Part shown: piece by piece, positions 33,077 to 40,092 of the stretch | Layout of the letters: each line of letters begins with the position of its first letter | Numbering within the stretch: position 1 is the first letter of the stretch | DNA from: Streptomyces sp. NBC_01232 | GTDB taxonomy: Bacteria; Actinomycetota; Actinomycetes; Streptomycetales; Streptomycetaceae | Assembly (NCBI RefSeq): GCF_035989885.1 | Contig: NZ_CP108518.1 | Location: 868,001-932,000, forward strand | Reading direction: 5' to 3' | DNA: 64,000 nucleotides | Made by a program: the position numbers and the translations under genes | Notes under the pieces: generated by a model | The model's input: only the letters and a program-made list of their open reading frames with translations | What the model was told of the DNA's origin: nothing | Databases searched by the model: none

Positions 33077-33583
33077 ATGGCTGCTGAACACCACCACACC
33101 TGCGCTTGCTGCACAGAACACAGGGACGGTCTGCCGCTGTCCTACGGAGCTCCGGCTCCGGCGGCGTGGAAGCCTCGGTACTCCCGGCGCCGGGACAGCG
33201 AGCTGACCGCCGACCAATGCACGATCAAAGGCCGTCACTTCTTCGTCCACGGCCTTATCGAGATACCGGTGCGCGACAGCGGCGACACCTTCTCCTGGGG
33301 AGTCTGGGTCTCCTTGAGCGAAACGAACTTCGCCCGGACGCACGACCTCTGGGACGACCCGGCACGCGCGCAGGAGCCTCCGTACTTCGGGTGGCTCTCC
33401 ACCGAGCTGTCCGTCTATCCACAGACCACGCTCCACCTCAAGACCCACGTCCACACGCGCGCCGTCGGCCGGCGCCCACTGATCGAAGTGGAACCCACCG
33501 ACCATCCCCTGGCGATCGAGCAGCGTGAGGGCATCACCACCGACCGTGTGAAGGACCTCGCAGACTTGCTTCTCCGGGGCTGA
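33077..33583 (+). CDS. DUF2199 protein
   Basis: The product has 168 residues. It opens HTCACCTEHRDGLPLSYGAP, with the zinc-ribbon-like CxxC and the LPLSYGAPAP stretch typical of DUF2199, followed by ADQCTIKGRHFFVHGLIEIP and WGVWVSLSE. It ends ITTDRVKDLADLLL. The family is widespread, cytosolic and of unknown function. ATG at 33077. It stands alone between the transposase remnant and the O-methyltransferase gene. Confidence 0.88.
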   Translation: MAAEHHHTCACCTEHRDGLPLSYGAPAPAAWKPRYSRRRDSELTADQCTIKGRHFFVHGLIEIPVRDSGDTFSWGVWVSLSETNFARTHDLWDDPARAQEPPYFGWLSTELSVYPQTTLHLKTHVHTRAVGRRPLIEVEPTDHPLAIEQREGITTDRVKDLADLLLRG

Positions 33584-33771
33584 AACCTCAGCGTCACGGC
33601 CATCCCGTGCACACCGCTGCCGCCGCACCGCCGGCCTGTGCGGAGCACAATCCATGACGCCCGTCAGTAGCCGGGCAGGGTGGCCGCAGGGCGGTCCGAG
33701 CCGCCCGTTCTGCGGGCCGAAGCCCCACCAGGCGCGCTGTTCTTGCCAGGTGCTCGGCGCGCGGTCGGTGA

Positions 33772-34818
33772 TCAGTCGGCCACGGCCTCGATCAGGGAGT
33801 ACGGGGCGGCCTCCGCGAGCGGGGTGACCGACGTGACGCGCAGGGCCGCCCGGCGGCACACCTCCTCGAAGTCCGTGCGGGTGCGTTCCCTGCCGCCGAC
33901 GTTCACCATCATGTTGAGGTCGCTCAGGTAGGTGCCCTCGTCCTCCGCGCCGACGATCTCGGGAAGCACGGGCTCCACGATCAGGACGATGCCGTCGTGC
34001 GGCAGCACCCGGCGGCAGTGGCGCAGGATCGTGACCGCCTGGGCGTCCGTCCAGTCGTGCAGGATGCTCTTCACGAGGTACACGTCCGTGCCGTGCGGGA
34101 CCGACTGGAAGAAGTCCCCGGCGATGACGGTGCAGCGTTCGTCCACTCCGTGTCGCGCCAGTGTCTTCGCAGCCTCTGCGAGGCCGTCGGCCGTGTCGAA
34201 GACGACGCCGGCGAGATGCGGGTGCGCTTCGAGGACGGCGGCCAGGAGGGTGCCGCTGCCTCCGCCGACGTCCGTGACCGAGGCGAACCGGCTGAAGTCG
34301 AAGGCCCGCGGCAGCACGGCGGCCGTCTCGGAGGCGACCTGGCTCATGGCCGCGTTGAAGTCCGTGGAGAGCTCGGGGTGCCGGGCGAGGTGGCTGAAGA
34401 AGTCCGTGCCGAAGACGGAATCGAATGCGATCTCCCCCGTACGGACGCTGCTGTCCAGGTGCTCCCAGGCGCGCACGATCGCCGGATCGGTGAACATGCG
34501 GACGAACGACGCGAGGGAGTCGGGGTGACGGGGGCCGAGGAGCGCGCCCGCCGGGGTCACCGAGAACGTGTCGGGGGCGTGTTCCGCGAGCAGGCCGAGG
34601 GCGGTCAGGGCCCGCAGCAGGCGTGTCATGGGCTGGTGCGCGGTCCGGGCTCCGGCTGCTACCTCGGCGGCCGTGCGCGGTCCGTCGCCGATCAGTTCCA
34701 CGACGCTCAGGCGGACTGCCGCCCGCAGGGTGTGCGCGGCCATGCTCCCGAACGCGAGCCGGACGACGAGCTCGCGGCCTGCCGCCGTCTGTGCTGTTCG
34801 TACCTCGGTGTTCGTCAC
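33772..34818 (-). CDS. class I SAM-dependent O-methyltransferase
   Basis: The product has 348 residues in two parts: an N-terminal dimerisation winged helix (AAEVAAGARTAHQPMTRLLR) and a Rossmann-fold methyltransferase domain with the SAM-binding motif VTDVGGGSGTLLAAVLEAHP near residue 167. The catalytic-base region DVYLVKSILHDWTD near 235 contains the His typical of small-molecule O-methyltransferases of the acetylserotonin type used in polyketide tailoring. GTG at 34818 follows AAGGAAGG. The AraC-type regulator lies just upstream on the same strand (54 bp) and probably controls it. The acceptor is unknown. Confidence 0.93.
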   Translation of the reverse strand: MTNTEVRTAQTAAGRELVVRLAFGSMAAHTLRAAVRLSVVELIGDGPRTAAEVAAGARTAHQPMTRLLRALTALGLLAEHAPDTFSVTPAGALLGPRHPDSLASFVRMFTDPAIVRAWEHLDSSVRTGEIAFDSVFGTDFFSHLARHPELSTDFNAAMSQVASETAAVLPRAFDFSRFASVTDVGGGSGTLLAAVLEAHPHLAGVVFDTADGLAEAAKTLARHGVDERCTVIAGDFFQSVPHGTDVYLVKSILHDWTDAQAVTILRHCRRVLPHDGIVLIVEPVLPEIVGAEDEGTYLSDLNMMVNVGGRERTRTDFEEVCRRAALRVTSVTPLAEAAPYSLIEAVAD

Positions 34819-34872
34819 GGTGTTGCTTCCTTCCTTGGGGTCGGCCGATCGTCGATCGGTCTGATGGGGCGG

Positions 34873-35703
34873 TCAGGGCTGGGTGGAAGCGGTCAGGCCG
34901 GCCAGTGCGCCGGGTGTGCACCCGGTGAGGGCCTGGACGTCGCGGTGGAGGTGGGGCTGGTCGGCATACCCGCACGCCATGGCGACGTCGCCGGCGCGCT
35001 CGCCGGCGAGGAGCGCCCGGGCGGCGTGGTCGAAGCGGACCAGCATGGCGGCGCGTTTGGGGGTCAGGCCGACCTGGGAGCTGAACCTGGCCCAGAGCCG
35101 CTTGCGGCTCCATCCGCAGGACGCGGCGAGGTCGCCGACCCGTACGCGGCCCCGGCCGGCCACGATGGCGTCCCAGGCGGCGGCGACCTCGGCCGCCATG
35201 GGCGGGGCTCCTTCGGCCCTCTGTCTGAGGAATCCGTCCGTGAGCGCGAGGCGTTCCTGCCAGGATGCGGTGTCGGCCAGCTGCTCGCGCAGCAGCCGGG
35301 CGTGCCGCCCCCAGAGGTCCTCGAGTCCGGTGATGGAGCCGTCCAGTTCGAGCGGGGAAACCCCCAGGAGGGCGTAGGCGGTCCGGGGTGACAACGCCAC
35401 CTCGACGCATTCGACGCCCTCGCCGCGGATGCGGGCCGGGCCGGGCGAGAGGGAGGCGACGAGACCTCTCAGTGGCCGGTGCCCGGAGGTGCTCTCCACC
35501 GTGACCGGGCCGGCTCCGAGCCCGATGACGATGATCACGGCGGGCTGCGGCAGCACCCGCATGTCCAGCCCGCAGCCCGTGCGGTCCCGGAACCCTGCCA
35601 TCCGTACGCCGTCGATGGAGGTTCCGCGCAGGGGGCGGGCGACCTCCCAGCGGTTGTCAGAACTGCGCTCCGGGGGCGTGTCCCCCGCGTTGTCTCTGGG
35701 CAT
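34873..35703 (-). CDS. AraC-family transcriptional regulator
   Basis: The product has 276 residues. The C-terminal ~100 residues form the double helix-turn-helix: VRVGDLAASCGWSRKRLWAR, FSSQVGLTPKRAAMLVRFDH, and VAMACGYADQPHLHRDVQAL. The N-terminal ~170 residues are a sensing/cupin-like half (PQPAVIIVIGLGAGPVTV). It lies upstream of and in line with the O-methyltransferase gene, 54 bp apart. The start is placed at the ATG at 35703; the Shine-Dalgarno is not clear. Confidence 0.88.
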   Translation of the reverse strand: MPRDNAGDTPPERSSDNRWEVARPLRGTSIDGVRMAGFRDRTGCGLDMRVLPQPAVIIVIGLGAGPVTVESTSGHRPLRGLVASLSPGPARIRGEGVECVEVALSPRTAYALLGVSPLELDGSITGLEDLWGRHARLLREQLADTASWQERLALTDGFLRQRAEGAPPMAAEVAAAWDAIVAGRGRVRVGDLAASCGWSRKRLWARFSSQVGLTPKRAAMLVRFDHAARALLAGERAGDVAMACGYADQPHLHRDVQALTGCTPGALAGLTASTQP

Positions 35704-35711
35704 TGCCGGCC

Positions 35712-35969
35712 ATGCAGGGCTTCGGCGGGGACCGGCAGTGGAGCGAGATCTCATCGGCGCTCGAGCCCCTGCTCCACCATCCCGACGATGACGGTGATCT
35801 GTCCGCCGCCGACTGTGCGAGAGTCCTGCCCCGGCTGGCCGAGATCGTCACGGAGTGGGAGACGGAGGAAGGCGACCCCACGCTCCCGCGGCACATCGAG
35901 GATGCCCGACAGCTCGTGATCGTGTTGAAGGCCTGCGTCGACGCGGACGTCGAACTGCTCTTCGGGTGA
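35712..35969 (+). pseudogene. C-terminal remnant of a small conserved protein
   Basis: The frame gives 85 residues starting at MQGFGGDRQWSEISSALEPL, with LSAADCARVLPRLAEIVTEW and ending DARQLVIVLKACVDADVELL. In the family as I remember it this block is preceded by ~60 residues. Here the sequence upstream is the start of the divergent AraC gene and there is no Shine-Dalgarno. It is therefore probably a 5'-truncated gene. An intact short form remains possible. Confidence 0.45.
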
Positions 35970-36157
35970 CCTTGAGGGCCCTGCAGATCGGCCCGGGACG
36001 AGGGCGAACCTCACTGTCGCGTCGCGCAGTTCGGACGGCCGCGCGGGTTGGTGGGCGCGGTGCCGCCGGTGGCGGCCAGGAGGGCATCCCGGTCGGTGAA
36101 CGACGTGGGAACGCCGGCCCTGCAGTCTGCTTCAGCGTGACGCGGGAGCGGCACCTG

Positions 36158-36184
36158 ACCGCCACCGCCGAGGGCGGTGGCGGT
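36158..36184 (-). terminator. terminator after the SH3 protein gene
   Basis: Perfect 12-bp arms ACCGCCACCGCC (36158-36169) and complement (36173-36184) with a 3-nt loop, 44 bp beyond the stop. Confidence 0.65.
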
Positions 36185-36228
36185 GGCGGTCAGGGAGAAG
36201 GGGGGCCGAGCAGGCGGGCCGGCGGTTG

Positions 36229-36588
36229 TCAGTCGAGCTGCATGGGCACGTTGATGTACTGAGCGGCAACCCAGCCCTTCTTGCCCTTGTGGGGGCCGGA
36301 CTTCACCGTGATGTAGCCCCAGGCGCCGGGCTTGTCGTTGCGGCCCTTGTTGCACTGCCAGTACACATCGGTGCCCTTGGAGAGCGTGCCGGTGGCCGTG
36401 TAGCCGGTGCCCGGGCCGGTGCGGAAGTTCACCGTTGTATATACGTCGGTGTTGATCTTGATTTGGTGGGTGCAGGCTCCGCTGCCGATGGTGGCGGCGC
36501 TGGCCGTGGAGGCGGTGGCGACGGCGCCGCCCAGGAGCAGCGCGCCGGTCGTTGCCACGGTCACAACGCGGCGGGCGAGTGTGTTCAT
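36229..36588 (-). CDS. secreted SH3-domain protein
   Basis: The product has 119 residues. The signal peptide (VVTVATTGALLLGGAVATAS, cut after ASA near residue 32) is followed by one bacterial SH3 domain with VNFRTGPGTGYTATGTLSKG, VYWQCNKGRNDKPGAWGYIT and a KKGWVAAQYINV closing strand. Two Cys residues flank the fold. Small secreted SH3 proteins probably bind cell-wall peptides; no catalytic domain is attached. ATG at 36588 follows AGGAAG. Upstream, TTGACC (36761-36756 on the minus strand) may be a -35, inside the perfect palindrome TTGACGGTCAA. Confidence 0.88.
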   Translation of the reverse strand: MNTLARRVVTVATTGALLLGGAVATASTASAATIGSGACTHQIKINTDVYTTVNFRTGPGTGYTATGTLSKGTDVYWQCNKGRNDKPGAWGYITVKSGPHKGKKGWVAAQYINVPMQLD

Positions 36589-37385
36589 GTGCAATTTCTT
36601 CCTGGTGTCGTCGGCCTGAACTCGGTCGCCAGGCCTGCGGCGGGCCTCTTCGCCCGGGGCGCCGATACGTCGGCGACGGCGGGCGAGAAGGGCCGGGAGC
36701 GAGACAGGTTCGCCGTCGCTCCGCATCCGATCTTACGTATACGCAGGGAGTTGACGGTCAATCGGGGTACTGCAGCGGCATCCCGTGGGGCCGCGCTCCG
36801 GCGAAGCGTTCGTCCTGGGTGGGGGCGAGGCTCGTGAACCCACCCACCCGTCCGCAGGTTCACGGACTCGATTCCGTTCGTAAAGTCGCTCTCCGAGAAC
36901 GGGGCCTTTCGCGGCCGAGTACCGTGGCCGGTCCGCCGCTTTTGGAGACCACCGGACGAGGGTCCTCGCTGCCCATCAGGTGCTCCCGTGCGGTGGCGGC
37001 ATGCGGTCAGACTGCTCTCCGGCCGCAGACGTCCCTGCGGCCGCGCAGGGTGGGCGGGCAGGGGCGGGCGGGCGGGCAGGGCGGTGTTCGACAAGGAGAT
37101 CCCCGGCTCCTGGCCGGCAGACCTCTCCCCCATCGGCCTCGACCCGTGCGCCGCACCCGCACCCGCCGGCACCACCCTGGGGGGAGAGAGTGACGGGCCG
37201 GTGCTGGTCACCGGGGGCGGGGCCTCCGCCGGTCGGTCGGGGGGATCATTGCGCTGAACGGATGCAGTCGTCGGGCTGCACGGTATCCGTGGGGATCACG
37301 GTGGCCCCCTCGTGCGTTGAACCGTACGAGGGTGCGCTACAGGCCGGCACACCGCACCGCCGGCCGATGCGATGAGGAGGATTCG
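36589..37385. other. gene-poor stretch with small inverted repeats
   Basis: No gene is supported. I see TTGACGGTCAA (36751-36761), likely part of the SH3 gene promoter, and GTGAACC/GGTTCAC (36834-36840 and 36857-36863). A plus-strand frame near 37080-37255 has some coding look (SWPADLSPIGLDPC) but no start. Confidence 0.45.
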
Positions 37386-38117
37386 ATGCATGCCGCCGAG
37401 GAGAACCGGCAGGAGCTGGACTCGGTCAGTGTCCTGAACGCGAAGAGGACGCTGCTCCAGCTGCTCGGCCGGGCGGGAGTCTTCGCCGACGACGCGGAGG
37501 GCCTGATCGCCCTGGTCGAGGCGGGAGCCCTGGCCGGCGCGTGCGAGGAGCTCGGCGCGCTCGGGGGGTCCGTACCGGGGGACAAGGGCGAGCCGTACGG
37601 GTCGGGCTGGCTGGACGGTGCCCGTGCCGTCACCGACGAGCTCGGCGCGATCGCCGAACGGACGCTGCGGCAGGCCGTCGACCCCGACGGACCGGGCGCC
37701 GCTGCGGCTGCCCGGCCGCCGGTCGGGCGGATCGAGGTGGAGCAGGCGAAGGCGGCCGTCACGCCGCTCTACCTCACCTTCACCGCCGTCTCCGACCTCG
37801 ACCCCGAGGTCACCGAGGAGGTGCTGCGTGCCGTCCTCGGCACGATGACCTCCTGGCAGAGGGCCCGGTACGCCGGCCGGCTGGCGGAGTTCGCGGCGGC
37901 GCACCGGGCCCGTCTGGAGCGGTTGTACGTGGAGTACGGGCCCGGCAGTGCCACCGCCGTGCACAGCCGCTACTCCCTTCTGCACTCCGCCACCGGCGTC
38001 GCCGTGCTGGAGCGGCTCGCCACGCGGCCGGCCGCACTACGGGAGGAGTGGGACGCCGCCGAGCTGCCGCCCGCCTGGCTGGACGGTCCGATGAGGGCCT
38101 GGGACGCGGTGGGCTGA
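37386..38117 (+). CDS. hypothetical protein, mostly helical
   Basis: The product has 243 residues and is soluble, acidic and Ala/Leu/Glu-rich, with likely helices throughout (LNAKRTLLQLLGRAGVF, LIALVEAGALAGACEELGAL, VEQAKAAVTPLYLTFTAVSD). The second half contains MTSWQRARYAGRLAEFAAAH. A strong Shine-Dalgarno, GAGGAGG, sits 6 nt before the ATG. I do not recognise the family. It converges on the amidohydrolase gene, 42 bp between stops. Confidence 0.75.
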   Translation: MHAAEENRQELDSVSVLNAKRTLLQLLGRAGVFADDAEGLIALVEAGALAGACEELGALGGSVPGDKGEPYGSGWLDGARAVTDELGAIAERTLRQAVDPDGPGAAAAARPPVGRIEVEQAKAAVTPLYLTFTAVSDLDPEVTEEVLRAVLGTMTSWQRARYAGRLAEFAAAHRARLERLYVEYGPGSATAVHSRYSLLHSATGVAVLERLATRPAALREEWDAAELPPAWLDGPMRAWDAVG

Positions 38118-38159
38118 CCCCGTGGCTCCGGTGTCGGTGCTCGTGAGGGCCGGCGGGGT

Positions 38160-39590
38160 CTATCCGGCCGCGCGCAGTCGGGTCGCGGCCGTCTCCGCCT
38201 CCCGTACGACGCGCTGCGTGTCGACGCCGACGAGCCGGCCGTCGAACTTCAGCGGGCGCCCGTCCACGAACACGGCCTCGACGTTCTCGGGCCGCCCGTT
38301 GAAGACGGTCTGGCCGACCCAGTCGAAGCGCGGCGCGAAGTTCAGGGCGGCCGGGTCGACGACCACGACGTCGGCCCGTTTTCCGGGGGTCAGGGAGCCC
38401 GTCCGGTCGCTGATTCCCAGGGCCTCGGCACCGCCGAGGGTGGCCATCCGCAGGACGTCTGGGACCTGCGGGAAGATCGTGGCCTGCGTGGCGCGGGCGC
38501 GCTGCAGGCCGATGGCCGTCTTCATCAGCGCGTGGAAGTCCGAGCTGTCGTTGGTGCCGCCGTCCAGGCCGAGGCCGATCTTGACGCCCCGTCGCCCGAA
38601 TTCGGACAGCCGCATGATGCCGGAGGCGAGCCGCATGTTGCTGAGCGGGCAGTGCGCCGCGCGCACGTCGTGCGCGGCGACGGCGGCGATCTCGTCGTCG
38701 GTCAGGTGGATCGCATGGTTGATCAGGAGCCGCGGACCGAGGGCGCCGATGTCGGTGAGGACTCCGATGGGGTCGTCGGCGCGCTGCTCGGGGCGTTCCA
38801 GGACGTGGGAGTTGAGCATGACCCCGAGGTCCTGGGCGGCTTCCCAGTGCGCGTGGTTGAGGTGTTGGACGGCTCGCGCGGCGTGCGTGGCGACCTGGAA
38901 GCCGCCGAGCGGAACGGGATCGACGAGCTCCTTCTTCACCTTGGCGACCAGCGTCGGGTCGGCTGCGGAGGGGAACATCGCGTAGGTGAACCGCACTCCG
39001 GTCGCGGCCAGGGCCCGTACGTAGCTCTCGATGAGGTCGTACGAGAAGATGTCCACCCAGTCCACGAGGGTGGTCACCCCCGACTGGACGGCGTCGAGGG
39101 CGGCGAGGCGTACGAAGCTGTGCAGGGCCTCGGGGGTGAGCCGGCCCCGCTGGGGGTCGGTACATCGTGTGAACCAGCCGAACAGGTCCCCGTCGGTACA
39201 GCCTCCGCGGATCACGGCCTGCCAGAGGTGGGTGTGGGTGTCGATGAATCCCGGCATGACCAGCTTGCCCGAAGCGTCCACGATCCGGGTGCCGGGCGGG
39301 GGCCGCAGGCCCGTGCCGACGGAGGCGATGGTGCCGTTCCGCATCAGGACGTCGGCGTTGTCGAGGGCGCCGAGGGGGCCGCTGCCGAGGGCCGGGTCCA
39401 TGGTGAGTACGAGGGAGGCGCCGCGCAGCAGGACGGACGGGCCGACCGGGACCTGTGGGGTGTGGGGGACGTGGGGGCGTTCGGGGCGGGTGGTGATGCC
39501 GAGGACGAGCGGGGTTGCGGCGGCCAGGCCAAGGCCGGTGAGGATGTCGCGGCGGCTGTGGGCCGGCGAAGGAGTGGGGGACGGCTGCAT
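38160..39590 (-). CDS. exported amidohydrolase (ATZ/TRZ-like)
   Basis: The product has 476 residues. The N-terminus carries a twin-arginine-like signal (SRRDILTGLGLAAATPLVLG), so export in folded form is likely. The metal-dependent hydrolase barrel shows PGFIDTHTHLWQ (HxH), a His in LNSHVLERPEQ, NHAIHLTDDE, and the catalytic Asp in GLGLDGGTNDSSDFH. A C-terminal SLTPGKRADVVVVDP closes the beta-sandwich. It should deaminate or dechlorinate a ring compound or a guanidine. Export through Tat is unusual for this family, most of which is cytosolic. The gene is monocistronic. A palindrome lies upstream at 39715-39730. Confidence 0.9.
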   Translation of the reverse strand: MQPSPTPSPAHSRRDILTGLGLAAATPLVLGITTRPERPHVPHTPQVPVGPSVLLRGASLVLTMDPALGSGPLGALDNADVLMRNGTIASVGTGLRPPPGTRIVDASGKLVMPGFIDTHTHLWQAVIRGGCTDGDLFGWFTRCTDPQRGRLTPEALHSFVRLAALDAVQSGVTTLVDWVDIFSYDLIESYVRALAATGVRFTYAMFPSAADPTLVAKVKKELVDPVPLGGFQVATHAARAVQHLNHAHWEAAQDLGVMLNSHVLERPEQRADDPIGVLTDIGALGPRLLINHAIHLTDDEIAAVAAHDVRAAHCPLSNMRLASGIMRLSEFGRRGVKIGLGLDGGTNDSSDFHALMKTAIGLQRARATQATIFPQVPDVLRMATLGGAEALGISDRTGSLTPGKRADVVVVDPAALNFAPRFDWVGQTVFNGRPENVEAVFVDGRPLKFDGRLVGVDTQRVVREAETAATRLRAAG

Positions 39591-39714
39591 GGCGTAGTAC
39601 CTCCCGAGGGCTCAGAACGGAAGGCCCGCCCCGGGCGACGCCGGGTGGGGGCGTCGGGCAGGGCGGGAGAACACACGCAGCATTCCCAGCGAACTGTCAT
39701 TCGATAGGTGCTTG

Positions 39715-39730
39715 CGGAAAAGATTTTCCG
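39715..39730. promoter_or_regulatory. perfect palindrome CGGAAAA-GA-TTTTCCG
   Basis: Two 7-bp arms pair perfectly around GA. It is an AT-rich site in a GC-rich intergenic stretch, 125 bp upstream of the amidohydrolase and about 290 bp upstream of the tRNA-like gene. It may be an operator for either direction. Imperfect direct repeats of TCGGCCATC follow (39735-39780). Confidence 0.45.
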
Positions 39731-39967
39731 TTCCGGTCTCCCGTCGGCCATCTGTCGGCCACCATCGGCCATCCATCGGCTCCCCAGGATCTGCGCCAGA
39801 GCCCGGGACCGGCTCGCGGGAGGTCTCACGCGCCGCCTCACACGCCTCCTCGGATGCCTCCTCCCATGCCATGTCCCCCTCCGGGAGCCAGAAGTGGGGC
39901 TCCGTCAGGTCTTCGTCGGCCGCTCTCCTGTGGCCGGCCCCGGCCCGCCGGGCAGGCCGCAAATCCG

Positions 39968-39997
39968 TTGCGCAGGCGCCCGCCCACCGCCTAGGTT
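39968..39997 (+). promoter_or_regulatory. vegetative-type promoter of the tRNA-like/777-aa gene unit
   Basis: TTGCGC (39968-39973), an 18-nt spacer and TAGGTT (39992-39997) fit the streptomycete housekeeping consensus TTGACR-N16-18-TAGRRT. Transcription would start about 40004, some 13 nt before the first nucleotide of the tRNA-like fold. This is the spacing expected for a tRNA gene promoter. Confidence 0.6.
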
Positions 39998-40017
39998 TCA
40001 GGCCACGACCACGACCA

Positions 40018-40092
40018 CGACGTGTAGCTCAGTAGCAGAGCGCCGGGCTTCCTACCCGGAGGGCGCAGGGGCGGAACCTGCCACGTCGGCCA
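40018..40092 (+). tRNA. tRNA-Gly(UCC)-like RNA with encoded CCA, fused to a start codon
   Basis: All four stems pair perfectly: acceptor CGACGTG/CACGTCG (40018-40024, 40082-40088), D stem GCTC/GAGC (40027-40030, 40038-40041), anticodon stem CCGGG/CCCGG (40043-40047, 40055-40059) and T stem GCAGG/CCTGC (40065-40069, 40077-40081). The anticodon loop CTTCCTA gives UCC. Discriminator G40089 is followed by CCA. Oddities: the T loop is GGCGGAA instead of TTCRANY, the D loop AGTAGCA lacks the GG pair, and position 37 is U. The elbow contacts of normal tRNA are thus lost on both sides, so it is probably a tRNA mimic. The A of CCA is the A of the ATG at 40092. Confidence 0.75.

Noticed and set aside
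40018..40092. tRNA as attachment site of an integrated element
   Set aside because: No integrase, excisionase or direct repeat of the tRNA 3' end is seen nearby, and the 3' end runs into a conserved-looking gene rather than an att junction.
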